Assembly: GCA_907164885.2 (NCBI GenBank)
Contig: OU015501.1
Coordinates: 25,863,083 to 25,927,082 of the forward strand
Reading direction: 5' to 3'
DNA length: 64,000 nucleotides
Source of the DNA: Dolomedes plantarius
Lineage: Eukaryota > Arthropoda > Arachnida > Araneae > Dolomedidae
In this document: positions 13,425 through 24,905 of the stretch, in pieces
Layout of the letters: every line of letters starts with the position of its first letter
Position numbering within the stretch: position 1 is the stretch's first letter
Notes under the pieces: model-generated
What the model was told of the DNA's origin: nothing
Seen by the model: only the letters and a program-made list of their open reading frames with translations
Database searches by the model: none
Position numbers and translations under genes: made by a program

Positions 13425-14880
13425 CAGTCCAATAAAAATATTTACTATATGCCTAAAAAACCGTATTGCCAAAGATAAAACATATTATAAATATAATGAC
13501 CCCTTTTAAGAATAATCAAAAATGGCTTTAAAACTTCAGGAATTAATGATAAATTAACAGCTTTTGAAAGGTTATACATACTTAAAGTTATTAAAACAGA
13601 AGAAAGAATTATATTGCTCGGAAAACATCTTCTTATAAATCCTTACTTTTACAAATGGTTCATCTTCCCTAAATACATGTGCATAACGATCATTGGATGC
13701 ATTCTATTGTAAGCACAAAAATAAAACTTACGATTAGACAAAGAGGTATAGTTAAATGTTAGAAATAAAATAAACAAGCGTCCAGAACAGGAGGTTCTTC
13801 TATTGAAACGTCTTTGACTTATGGTTATGAGAGAATGATGCCTCCAACCAAAATAACAGCGAAATTTGTTTAGTATAATTCAAACGGGTGATGTCAGAAT
13901 TATTTCCTCATAATTGTTATGCTTACGGATTGCCCTATATTAGATTCTCAACAGAAAGTTAAATGCTTTAACCATGTTAAAAAATGAACTTAGAAAACTA
14001 AAAGTATCGTTAAAAAATGCATTAAAGAACTAGAAATTTAACAATTTTAAAGAGTAAAACTAACATTATAATTTTAATCTGTCTTTGCTTTCAAAATTTT
14101 AATAAAATATAAATAAGACTAAAATTTTATTTTGGCAGAGCTTGTTGCATTTAAAAGTAGAAGTAACCAAAGATATTAAAATTAAAATCTTTATGGAAAT
14201 TAAGTGTCCTTTTAAATTTTACTATCCAGTTTATACATTTTAATTCTGTATGTTTTTATTTATATGGGTAAGCCGACTATAAATTAGTACAGGCACTGAA
14301 ATTGTTTTCAACTCTTTTAATATTGTCTATCCCAGTTTTTCTCTTAAATGTTCGTTTATTGCCTATATATTAGTAAAGGGTGACACTTTATTTTTAATGA
14401 AAATAACGATTTCCAATATGTTGCTGGAAGACTGATTTTTGTTTACTTTTGTTTCTGACCGTAAAAATGATCCTAAGACTTTTTTTTAAAAATCAGATAT
14501 AGATCTATTTCAGTCATGGAAAAGGGATCCTCCTGTGCCTGTCATGAGATAAAATGTCACTTAAGATAATACTCATACTAATTTACGGTCTGCTAAAAAC
14601 ATTGTGTTTAAAATCTCTTAAATATTGAGAATTTTATTTTCCATAACAAATTTTGTTGTGAAGAAACATCTGATGTCCAATCTATTTTTTAATAAAGTTT
14701 TATCATAATAAACTTTTGATAATTTACTTTACAGGGTTATTAAATTACAAAATTTATTACACAGAAATAAACAATTAATTATTTTTATTTTCGTATAAGG
14801 ACTTCAAATGTATGTCACACGCAAAGAATACACTTTTTTGTGCTATAACAATCCACTAAATGTAAGATGTATTTATAAAT
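13425..14880. other. No gene seen
   Basis: AT-rich sequence without frames, paired repeats or tRNA-like boxes that I can support. Confidence 0.5.
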
Positions 14881-14882
14881 GT

Positions 14883-14946
14883 ACTAGCTGAATACCCGTA
14901 CTTCGCTATGGAGTATATTCAAATTGAATTCAACGGCCAATGTATG

Positions 14947-14980
<34 letters not shown>

Positions 14981-15329
14981 TTGTACCGGATATTTTTATG
15001 AACGAAATATTGTAGAAAAAAATATTGAAATTAAATACAACGGTGAATGTGTGCAATTAATTTGTATGTTTAATATTCATAAAACATACTAAAGTTTTAT
15101 AACCCTCAAATTATTATTTTAAATGCAAACTTAAAAAAAGTTACAAAAACAGCTTAAAAATATAATTTTAAAAACTCTAAGAAGAATTTTTCAAAAATAT
15201 TTTTTAGTGCATCCCTACACTATAAGATGAATCGCCATAAAAATTTCAGACCTTTATGTCCAGTGGTTTGGTCTGTGCGTTATCTGTCAGTCAGTCAGTC
15301 AGGTTACGGAAATGTTTTATATATATAGA
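14883..15329 (+). repeat. Unclassified interspersed repeat, copy 2
   Basis: It begins ACTAGCTGAATACCCGTAC and ends with a TCAGTCAGTCAGTCAGG block and a TTTTATATATATAGA tail, matching the 5.46 kb copy at both ends. A TA tract (14949-14977) replaces part of the 5' region. The two copies differ in internal length but share the same 3' half. Confidence 0.7.
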
Positions 15330-16594
15330 TAAAGTCCTGAGTCTCTCCCTCAACCTGATGTCAGTCAGTTGCTCTTTGTGTGTTTTTATAATAAAAAGGG
15401 GTCCATAAAGTTTAAAAAAAATAATGGTTTATTGTCATATTAAGCCAAAAGGACAAACATACTGTAGTACAGTTCATATACAACTCAAATTAAAACAACA
15501 GCAGCATCCTGACCTGCTTTCTCTCGTTGTTTAGCCTCCAATGAAACTAATGCAAATTCGTAAATACAAACACATTCCCTCTTGCAATTTTCCCTTGCTG
15601 CTCATATTCAATTTAGAACCATGACGAGAATAGGACTATAGAAATACTGGAAGGTGAGTATACTAATAAATTAAAGTTGTTATCTCAGGAAGAAAATTAA
15701 AAAAAGAACTTGCACCGTGCGCCATAACTATTGCTCATGATTTTAATTAAATCTCAACACAATAGATTTAAATTTAATTTTTAAAGATACCTCGTGTTGT
15801 AAAGAAGCAGTTCGAGAGTTTTTATTAAAGCATTAAACTACGAATCTGAGTAAATCAACTTTAGTATTTAGTCAAAATGGCAAATTTTGACACCAATTAC
15901 CTCGTCTCCTGTGAAAATGAAAATAATATGTTCAATTACATGTACTATACAATTAATAAATTTATCCAGACACCGTAGAAGTAAGTGATTTTTAAAAACA
16001 TTGTCTGAATATATGAAAAATGTGTCAACAGTAACTTAACAAATTTTAGTACACTCAAATTCATGGGAAAATGTGGTTATATCTATAGTCTTCATGCCTT
16101 GCAATGTACTTTGAAACTTATGATAAATCATTTTCCTCATATCTGCCATTTTATGCACGTGCATAAAAAGTGAAATACAAACTTTAAAAAAAAATTACTC
16201 AATCCAACAGCTTTATTCTTGCATATTTCACGTATTTTTCTCGAATAGCCATTACTCTAACTAATATATCCCAAATCAGATAAATTTCCAATCAAACAGA
16301 CAAAAAAAATTAGTTGAAATACAAATATAATATAAAAAGCCCTTTTTATGTTAAGAAAAAATATTAAGATTTTGAAGACAATAATAATCTTGAGTTTTCT
16401 TTTCTTTTGTGTTTTGCCATAACGAATGTTTTTTCACGGCTTCAGAATACAGAAAGTGTTAATGAAATATTTAAATCAACCCATTATTCTATTAAAAATA
16501 TGAATATTCTTATGACTCGGAATGTCCCTTGCATTTCATTAACAAACATTTAAGTTATACTTGATTTCAACACGTAAATTTCAACGAAGTTAAC
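15330..16594. other. No gene seen
   Basis: AT-rich. Nothing beyond short chance frames. Confidence 0.5.
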
Positions 16595-16602
16595 ATATAT
16601 CC

Positions 16603-17247
16603 CAGAGGTGGAGAACCTTTTTACCATTAGAGGCCACATGTAAATTAGGTAGTATTAAATGAGGCCGCATAAGTTGATGTACCTATAAATGCGACTTTTA
16701 TGAAATTATTGTAGTTAGGTATAGTTTTAACAATTTGGTGCATTATATAGAAAAATAACAGAAAAAAGTAAGTCCTTATTTATTTATTATTTGACATAAA
16801 ATGTTATAATATAAAGTATTTTTGTATTCACATAAGGATAAAAACTTGTTGTAACATTAATCATTAATTATTTATTTTTTGCAGAAAAAATAATGCGTTT
16901 TAACGTACATGGAGTCAGTTACAACAATAACAGTAAGAAAATAGTTTTTGGTGTAGAGATCATATAACAAGTGTAGTTAAAGTATCATACAATCAAGGTA
17001 AACGAAGATCATTTGGATAAATATACAATTGTAGCGACTCTAGACAACAATTTCAAATTGTCAGCTTTATTATGGCCGACACTGTACATACATTTATGAA
17101 GTTCTTTATTTAATTCCATTGATTTTCAAGTTGTTGTAATCTATATAATTAAATATTAATTAATAAAAGTGCTAGCTTTTATGAAGGCCGCGCAAGAAGA
17201 TCACGCATGCTGCATGCGGCCTCAAGGCCGCGCGTTCCCCACCTCTG
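16603..17247. mobile_element. hAT-type MITE with 8-bp target duplication
   Basis: The left end CAGAGGTGGAGAACC and the inverse of the right end, CAGAGGTGGGGAACG, form terminal repeats of the CAGnGnTnnnnAACC type seen in hAT elements. The flanks ATATATCC (16595-16602) and ATATATAC (17248-17255) match at 7 of 8 bases. GGCC-rich subterminal motifs recur at both ends. It is 645 bp with no transposase frame, so non-autonomous. Confidence 0.85.
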
Positions 17248-17255
17248 ATATATAC

Positions 17256-18153
17256 ACTTCTCGTAATAGCTGTATACTGTTTATACATTTATTTTTCAGC
17301 CATTTTTTTTAAGGTTAACTACATTCTTAGCTTCTTTTGTCTTTCAAAAGTTAAAATAATTTAAAAGTAATTTTTAAATAATTTTAAAATGTAGTTTAAA
17401 AGCCCAATTAGATGAACCCAATGACACAGGTCATCGTCGTAATATTACCCTTTAACTTGTTAGAGGTTTTTGGAAGTTTGTTTAGGGTTTGATTGCAAAT
17501 GCAAAGTCGTCGCCCTAGTGACAAGATAAAAACTAAGAAATACGAGTATCTTAGATCTTAAATACCGAGTCACTTCTCTTCCAAACTTTCTGCACATACT
17601 TCAATATGATGTAAAAGTGTAAGTGCTACAATAATAACCCTCTACTGTAAAATGGAAGCATGCCAAGGAATTCGCAGAAGAGTATCCAAAACTTGTCATG
17701 CAACAAAAATTTTGTATAAGCATATTGATAATGGAAATCTCACAACCAGAAATATTCATGTGAAACTAAATGCACGAGGAAAATTCCCCTCTCAGCATGC
17801 CTTTAGGACCAAGATTTCTCTTTTGTGTCAACAATTTTTTTCTTTGTTCCATAAATCTAAACTCATTAGACAAATTAATTATATATATATATATATAATT
17901 TTATGAATTAGCGTAAATTAATTATAAATTTCAAGGCTAACAATATATTTTATTATAACTACTAATATATTTTATTATAAAAATAAAATGTAGAACTTTT
18001 AAACTTCTTAATTTTATCATCGGTATTTTTAACTTAGGTGTAATTCAGATATCCTAGAATTTGAATATACTATTTAATATAATCTTTATACCAGGAAATT
18101 TTTCAAATGTAACAGCATTGCTATATTTTGATTTTTTTATGGCAAAATTGGGA
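17256..18153. other. No gene seen
   Basis: AT-rich. A frame at 17652-17906 shows no recognisable motif and runs into a TA stretch. Confidence 0.5.
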
Positions 18154-18499
18154 TACCGCAAACTGGGGTGAGACTGTGCCAGGTTTTGAGGGTTTTTTAT
18201 GCCATTTCTTTATTTACCAACATAATGGGATGAATTTAGTGCAGAAAGGTAGAGCCACATTTCAGCTTTCTATTTCGTAGCAGAAAAAAAAATTTAAGTG
18301 GTTGGGGATGGTGGAGGTAATTTTTTTTTCTGGCACAATCTCGCCCCATAGAGTGAGATTAGGCCAACCCTTTTTCTCCTTTATAGTTGACATGGATTCA
18401 GTCGTGGCATATTCCAACACCTCTTACTTTGAAGCAAGAACACTCCCAATTAATTTTGACTTGTTTTTTTTAATAAAAAATAATTTTTTTTGTCAAAAA

Positions 18500-18823
18500 T
18501 TAACAAATTTCACCAGCCTTTTTTGGCCAAATCCAAAATGTGCCTTTTTTCAACATATAGGAAACATAAGCTTCCACACTTTCATCAAAGTTGCTGTGCA
18601 CTTGACCTGGATAGACCTTCCCTTCGTATGAAACGGCCACGAAGTCATTGACTCTGAAATCTGCTGTCGTTGCAATGGCACCTTCAGAAAATGCATTATC
18701 TGTATTTGATTCCTCTTCGTCCTCTTGAGAATGATCTTGATCTTTTCGTTTTGGTGGACTGTCCAGGTGGGTAGCACCATCCTCGTCGTCAGTATTACCC
18801 AATTCTCTTAGCAGAGAGCCCAT
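18500..18823 (-). pseudogene. pogo/jerky-type transposase C-terminal tail
   Basis: A 107-codon minus-strand frame has an acidic linker (residues about 10-45), then a small domain with NDFVAVSYEGKVYPGQV and TFWIWPKKAGE. The V-Y-G-hydrophobic-P-G pattern followed by W-K/I-WP matches the short C-terminal module found after the DDE domain in many arthropod pogo/Tigger-derived proteins. The upstream CENP-B-like DNA-binding and DDE parts are absent, so this is a fragment. The assignment rests on remembered motif similarity. Confidence 0.5.
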
Positions 18824-19341
18824 ACTAATTGATTTTTTAAACGTTACTTTGTTGAAGCATTTTTGATACAGATATTTAAAGTTTCTTATAAATTTTAAAT
18901 ACTTAAAATTTTAAAATTTAAAACTATTCCAATAATTCTAGCACTTCTAATAATTAGTGATGTGTCTATAACACAGGTGTGAAAAAAATATTTTTAAAAG
19001 TTGTTTGTAGTTTAATAACTGATTTCTATGTAATTTTCAGTGCTGATTTCAAAAATGAAAACCATTCTTTTTCATCAAGTCAGGTTATCACACGAAAAGG
19101 GTGTGTATTTTGGGCGGAAAACTCAATTTAACGCAATTTTGTACATTTTCTCTAAAGGTTCTAAATTATTTTAATAAACAGATAAAGGATGCCATGGTTT
19201 ACATTTACACAACAGAATATTGAAAAAAGTGCATAACTATAGAGTTAAAAGTCCTTGTAGAAGCGCTTTCGCTTCACATCAAAACTTCTTTTATTGCTCT
19301 TCCTGCTGTGAACAGCTTGAGGATCGTCGCTTTTTTAATAT

Positions 19342-19840
19342 CTAGCAGTAATCCGCTATAATGTTAACTTTCCATCTTCCTTGGTGCCTTTTTAACATTT
19401 CCTTGATTTCTTGATGGAACCTTTCGCCCTGCTCTTCACTGACATCACCAAGAAATGCAGGGAAGAAGTCAAGGTGTGAGGGGAGAAAATGGACTTCTAT
19501 GTTCATGTTACAACCCAACTTCATGAAGTTGTCTAGCATGTCAGTGACGATTAACTTGTAGTTTGGGTCCTTTTCGTTTCCCAGAAAGCTGGTTACAACC
19601 AATTTAAAAGATACCCATGCTGCCTTTTCTTTTGTCTCCATTTTTTTCTCAAAACTAACATCCCTCATTAGTTTTCTGATATCAAGTCCAACAAACACTC
19701 CTTCTTCTGTCTTTGCTCGGATAACCCAGGAAACTGCTCACAAAGGTATCTAAAACATTCTCCCTCTTTTGGCAATGCCTTGACAAATTGTTTCATCAAA
19801 CCCAATGTAATGTGTAGTGGTGGAAATAATACCTTTTGGG
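19342..19840 (-). pseudogene. Fragment of a multicopy arthropod protein of unknown function
   Basis: The minus-strand frame contains KAAWVSFKLVVTSFLGNEKD, a CNMNIEVHFLPSHLDFFP segment and EEQGERFHQEIKEMLKRHQG. I recall close relatives recurring in many uncharacterised spider, aphid and other arthropod predictions, typically ending ADYCW. Upstream of 19700 another frame continues the same protein (PPLHITLGLMKQFVKALPK), so one frameshift lies near 19710. A TAG follows ADYC at 19342-19344 in place of the usual Trp. The His/Asp/Glu-rich block suggests a metal-dependent or transposase-like fold, which is not established. Confidence 0.55.
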
Positions 19841-20285
19841 GATCTACATGACTCTCTCTCTCAACATTTTAAACTCCAACCTGCAAGGTTTTTCTCAACG
19901 ACCATTCTTTCTTTATATAGTGTTGCTTACTACCACGACTACCCCCCCCCCCCCCCGCAGAGAAAGCAAGGGAACTTTGTGTAGCCACTCTGTTGAACAA
20001 GCAACATTGAAATCACTTTTAATTCGCCACATATCGTCCATTTATGATCTGAATAACAAATTTTGTTTAAGACCAGCTCAAGATTTTCAAAACATTCTTT
20101 TAGGTATGGTACAGTGGAAGGTGGTGGGAAGGAGGATAGCGGGGACAGACAGGCACTGGCATGAAAGTTGTCAGTGGAGGGAGATAGTAAGGGATGGGAG
20201 GGAAGCTCGACAGACAGGTACTAATAGGAAAGTGATGCAGTTTTAACTGTGTTACACTAGTTTTAACACGACTGTCCAGTATATA

Positions 20286-21424
20286 CAAGGTGCGCCCATA
20301 AAGTAACCGGACAATTTTCTTATAAATCAGAAAAATATTACTCACCTTCAAATAAATTTATCTCCTTCAAAATAATCGCCAAAGGAGTTTATACAATTTT
20401 CTCAACATTTTTTTAAGTCATCGAAACACTGTTTATAGGCGGTGGAACTAACCGTTCGCTAAATACATGTAACATTTGATTTAATATTCGAGACGTTTTC
20501 AAATCTCTGTCCTTTCATGGTCATCTTAAGCTTTGGTAAAAGGAAAAAATCACCATCTAAGTAAAACTCAGCAACATTCAGACATGATTGGAATAGGCAA
20601 AGAAAGCTGTAGATTAATTTTAATTGAAAATCTGAAAATGAAAAAGTTTGTGCTCGATTTGTGCCTCGGATTTTGACAGAACAGCAGAAAGAAGACAGAA
20701 AAGCTGTGAAGATTTACTGACTACTGCGCAACAGGACAACATTTTTTTAAAGTGTATTATAGTAGGAGAGTAGATCTGGTGTCAACAATACGACCCAGAA
20801 ACAAAAAGACAAAATGCACAGTGGAAAGAACCGTCTTCTCCCATACAAAAAAAAATGCACGGATGTCAAAATCAAAGACTAAGGTAATGCTGATTGCATT
20901 TTTTGATTACAAAGGACTTATTCACCCCGAATTTGTTCCTGAAGATCAAACAATTAATCAGTATTTTTACAAGGAGGTGCTTTTTCGATTAAGAAACAGG
21001 ATAAGGCGAGCTAGGAAGGAACTGTTTGATTCTGGGCAATGGTTTCTTTTACACGATAATGCTAGGCCCCATACAGCAATTTCTGCACAACAATATCTTG
21101 CTAAGCATTCAATTACAGTGATAAATCACCCACAATATTCTCCCGACTTATCGCCAGCTCATTTTTCACTTTTTCCAAAGCTTAAGATGCCCATAAAAGG
21201 ACAGAGATTTGAAAGCTTCTTGGATATTAAATCAAATGTTACGCGTATTTTGCAAACGATTAGTTTCACCGCCTATAAACAGTGTTTCTATGACTTGAAG
21301 AAACGTTGGAAAAATTGTATAGACTCCTTTGGTGACTATTTTGAACGAGATAAATTTATCTGAAGGTGAGTAATATTTTTCTTATTTATAAAAAAATATC
21401 CGGTTACTTTATGGGCGAACCTTG
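20286..21424 (+). mobile_element. mariner element with inverted right-end copy at its left end
   Basis: Ends read CAAGGTGCGCCCATAAAGTA and the inverse of CAAGGTTCGCCCATAAAGTA, each flanked by TA. The inverted match is far longer than a normal mariner terminal repeat: 20286 to about 20550 is the inverse of about 21160 to 21424, which is coding sequence for the transposase C-terminus. The normal left end, 5' leader and N-terminal helix-turn-helix are missing. It is inserted in the 18.16-23.58 kb element. Confidence 0.85.
20575..21363 (+). pseudogene. mariner transposase, broken
   Basis: After the inverted segment the family sequence resumes with MIGIGKESCRLIL and VCARFVPRILTEQQKEDR. The first catalytic block, normally GDESW, is destroyed by a TAG at 20771-20773. 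A frameshift lies in the A run at 20847-20855. The second block FLLHDNARPHTA is intact. The third, normally PSD or PCD after YSPDL, reads SPAHFSLF: His (codon 21160-21162) replaces the last Asp, 34 residues after the second, which is the mariner spacing. It ends near GDYFERDKFI. Confidence 0.88.
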
Positions 21425-21889
21425 TATATAAATGTCTATTTCATTGCAAACGCCTCAAAACTTTCTCACATTAATTTTAAAAAGGGTTTGTAAGCAAAAT
21501 ATAACAGTTTCTTTAGAAATATTTGAAATTTTGTCTACACTCAAAGTGCTACCTTACTTTAAAAAATACACAAATTCGACAAAACTAGACATGTTAATTG
21601 CAACAAAACTGTACGTGATGAAATTTTTTCAATAATTTTAGCATAATCAGTATCAAAAATGCTATAAAAATCATTGATTACATTTGAGACATATTTTTTT
21701 TGTGACCTGTGTTCTTTGTCAGTTTACAAAAAAAGGTGTTGCAGTACACAAAATAACCAAAAAAGTGTGGCACAATCTCACTTCATTAAGTGGACTTATT
21801 TTAATGATAATGTGATAACATGACAACCAAAAGAGGTACAGTAATGAAACTCCACAGATAAGACTTCAGGTAGTAGGTGAATAAAAATA

Positions 21890-23311
21890 CACTGGTGTAA
21901 GAAATTAAGAGAATTTGCATACTTGGTCGATTATCTCTAGAACTACTGTACCGATTTTAATGAAATTTGATATGTACATACATTGATACAATACAAAACA
22001 AATAACCATTCAATAATTGTAATACACACTCATGATCGTGCGGCAATTGGTCCCACATCATTTCCAGTGGCATCATTTCCTGTGTTTATCATTTCCTGTG
22101 GCAATTGGTCCCACTCGTTCAGCAACGCTGTCTTCATTCCCTGGATGGTTCTCAAAGGGGGGTTGCGAGTTGCAATTGCCCTCCCCAGAGCGTCCCAGAC
22201 ATGCTCTATAGGGTGAAGGTCTGGAGATCTGGCTGGCCAATCCATCCGGCGAATATCCTCACTCTCTAGAAATTCGTCGACCGGAAGAGCTCTATGTAGC
22301 CTCGTGTTATCGTCCATTAAAATGAACTCAGGGCCAACTGCACCCCTGAAAAGGCGAACATAGGGCTCCAAGACGTCATCCCTATACCTCACACCAGTCA
22401 CAGTACCTCTTTCAAAGACATGGAGATGTGTGCGGCCATCCAACATGATGCCTGCTCAGACCATTAAACCTCCTCCGCAATAATGGTCGATTTCGCGGAC
22501 ATTGGAGGGTAGGTAGCGAGTCTCTGGTTCTCTCCATATGAACGTACGGCGAGAATCGGTGTTTAGGCTGAACCGGGACTCATCAGTGAAGAGAACGGTC
22601 GCCCATTTATCCATGCTCCAATCTCTATGCTCTCTGCACCATGATGAACGGATACTCCTGTTCGTAGAAGTGAGCGGGACGCAAACAGCAGGTCTTCTTG
22701 CAAACTACCCTCTCTCATGAAGTCTTTTGGAAACAGTCACCCTTGGTACACGGGTTCCTGTGGCTGCATACAAGTCACGAGAGAGTTGAGAAGCTGTTGC
22801 ACTCCTCTTACGCCTCGCTATGATCGACAAATGGCGATCTTCTCTGGCCGTCGTGTCTCTTGAACGACCTTGCCCAAGCTTTCTCTCGGTGGATCCGGTA
22901 TCCTGGAACTGTTTCCATAAGTTACACACGACGCTGGGCGTTAAATTGTACTCTCTACAAATTTGGACTTGAGATTGGCCTGCTTCTAGCTTCCCCACAA
23001 TTCGCCACCTCATTCCATCATCTAAACGTTGGTGGTTACTCAATTTTACTGTTACAATTTGAAATTAACCGATTGCTGCAAATAACACCATCTATTAACC
23101 CATTTTTTTGTTTATTCTGCAACAGCTGTTTCATACCTTCCGACTCCAACGAGTGTTACGCACGATCATGAGTGTGTATTACCATTATTGAATGGTTATT
23201 TGCTTTGTATTGTATATATGTATGTACATATCAAATTTCATTAAAATCGGTACAGTTGTTCTAGAGATAATCGACCAAGTCTGCAAATTCTCTTAATTTC
23301 TTACACCGTTG
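21890..23311 (-). mobile_element. Tc1-like element, near full length
   Basis: Inverted repeats of about 153 bp (21890-22042 and 23159-23311) start CACTGGTGTAAGAAATTAAG on the left and CAACGGTGTAAGAAATTAAG on the right. TA lies on each side. It is 1422 bp, inside the right half of the 18.16-23.58 kb element and in the opposite orientation to the neighbouring mariner. Confidence 0.92.
22030..23043 (-). pseudogene. Tc1-like transposase with two in-frame stops
   Basis: A single frame covers 337 residues, normal for the family, interrupted only by TAG at 22705-22707 and TGA at 22456-22458 (the latter where relatives have Trp in MVWAG). The N-terminus MSNHQRLDDGMRWRIVGKLE opens a paired helix-turn-helix region, with a GQGRSR linker between its two halves. 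The catalytic triad is all present: FTDESRF (near 22575), MDDN (Asp codon 22309-22311) and PIEHVW (Glu codon 22204-22206), spaced D34E. DDNTRLHRA departs from the common DDNARPHRA. The last codons lie in the terminal repeat. Confidence 0.92.
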
Positions 23312-23589
23312 TATATTACTTACCAGTGCATAAAACTAATCCTTCATACCAAGAGAATCAACACTTTTCACAGGTTGCAACAAAGTGATAAAATAGTGAA
23401 TTGTTAAAAAAGAGTGCGGTAATCGCAAAGATTGTATCAGAGGAGCGTGATAACACTTGTTGATTTGTACCAACATACCGCTGCCCCGTGGTAAACGGGA
23501 AAACTAATAGCTTTAATAACAAACCACCAGAGAGCATTGATTTGCTGAATTCCGCGTTGGCACAGTCTCACCCCATTTTACGGTATGTC

Positions 23590-24172
23590 ACGTTACTGCA
23601 AGAGCATAAGCAATCCTTTCTTATAAGGCACATTTGGGTTTAACCTCAAGATGAAATATCTGTTACGAAAGAAAAAAGAATTCCCAAACATACTACCTCA
23701 GTTCAAAAAATTTCTGTAAACTAAAAATTAATTAGTTGATTAATCTTTCAGTTGTGACAGTTATCCACTTTAGCAATGAAAAAAACCAGTACTTAATTTT
23801 TTTCTTACCAGAAAATCTAACAAACTTAATTCCCACAAACTCCGATCAGATTTGTAAATCGATTAAATGTGTTGTCAGTTTCAGATATAATTATACGGGC
23901 ATTCATTGTCTATTGAAAATTTTTTTTTTTCAAGATATTGTAATTTTATTTTCTGTATGTCATAAACGCAGGAGTCTAGATGGCATTTTGGATTAAAGTT
24001 GTAAAGACTCTTAGTTTATTGTATGTATTTTTTCCGTTGGTGATATTAAAAAAAGTTGTTTTTTTAAATAATTTTGCAAACTTAGTGTTTGTACTCATAC
24101 AACATATTATTTTTTTTCTTTCTTTTCTTTTTTTTCTTTACATATATTTTTTTTCTTTCTCTTTTCATGAAC
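23590..24172. other. No gene seen; T-rich tract at 24.09-24.17 kb
   Basis: AT-rich. A poly-T-rich stretch with TTTCTTTTC units precedes the SINE. Confidence 0.5.
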
Positions 24173-24173
24173 A

Positions 24174-24580
24174 GGGCCAGAGGTAGCTTAGTGATAGCGC
24201 GTTGGGCAAAGTTCTAAGCCCAACGCGCTATCTCGAACCGCGCGTGTTGCTCGGTTCGAATTCCAATGAAAGCGATTAAATACCTTCGTGGTTAGGCCGG
24301 ATATGAGCACGTTAAATCCATAGACCGGAAAGTCCTTCTATGGTGTTAGAGAGGGTGGGAGAAGATATAACCCCTCCCACCATCACCACCACCAGATGTC
24401 TCCAGTTGGGGTTCTCGGTCAAAACTGAGTAGGCATCAAGGGGTGGCCTTGTTTCATCTAACCGGTGCCCCAACTGAAAGCAACCAATGATTCTCTTAGA
24501 TTATGGGTTAATGTTTTCATTGACAAGTGCCCCTCGTAGGCATACAAGCGAACAACTCTTGTGTGCTATATCAAGGGGTT
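24174..24580 (+). repeat. tRNA-derived SINE with rearranged head
   Basis: The A-box-like TAGCTTAGTGATAGCGCG and B-box-like GGTTCGAATTCC frame a tRNA-like head. The body carries GGCCGGATATGAGCACGTTA and a GAGAGGGTGGGAGAAG stretch shared with the 3.2 kb copy. Between the boxes, the segment after the A box is repeated in inverted orientation (arms 24193-24207 and 24218-24232), which would disturb tRNA folding. Confidence 0.8.
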
Positions 24581-24748
24581 TCGGGTACAATTTTTTAATT
24601 TGATTGTATGCATTTTTTAATGATTTTTTCGTTAATATGTCATTAAGTAAAATTCTTTATATTTATAAGAATATTTAAAAAATTTGAAATTTTTGGTCTA
24701 AATATTTGAAAACGGAAAATTTAAAACATGCTTGCTTTTAATGTATAC

Positions 24749-24905
24749 AGTGAAACTTCTCTATGGCAGACACTCATGCTTCCGAAAAGGAAAAGGCCGT
24801 TTTCAGGGGTGGCGGTCGAAATGTGGTTTCTTCCATAGCATTTTCTCTGTGGAGGGTTTCATCGGTTCTAAACAAAATATGTCCGTTTAGAGGTGTGGCC
24901 TACCA
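24749..24905 (+). mobile_element. pogo/Tigger-like MITE end, partial
   Basis: After TA the sequence CAGTGAAACTTCTCTATGGC has the form of pogo/Tigger ends. Inside are GGTGGCGGTCGAAATGTGG and GTCCGTTTAGAGGTGTGGCC, internal motifs typical of such short elements. I cannot find a matching right terminus, so it is truncated or decayed. Confidence 0.4.

Larger units (their letters stand above)
18156..23583 (-). mobile_element. TIR element carrying a pogo-like tail, host of two nested transposons
   Basis: The ends are 26-bp inverted repeats differing at about two bases (shared core TGGGGTGAGACTGTGCCA), each flanked by TA. Without the two inserted elements the host is about 2.9 kb, a usual size for a pogo-type transposon. 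On the minus strand near the left end lies a C-terminal tail like those of pogo/jerky-type transposases (18500-18823). The DDE core is not visible. Copies of the end motif (GGCACAATCTC) also occur internally near 18332 and 21770. Confidence 0.65.
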
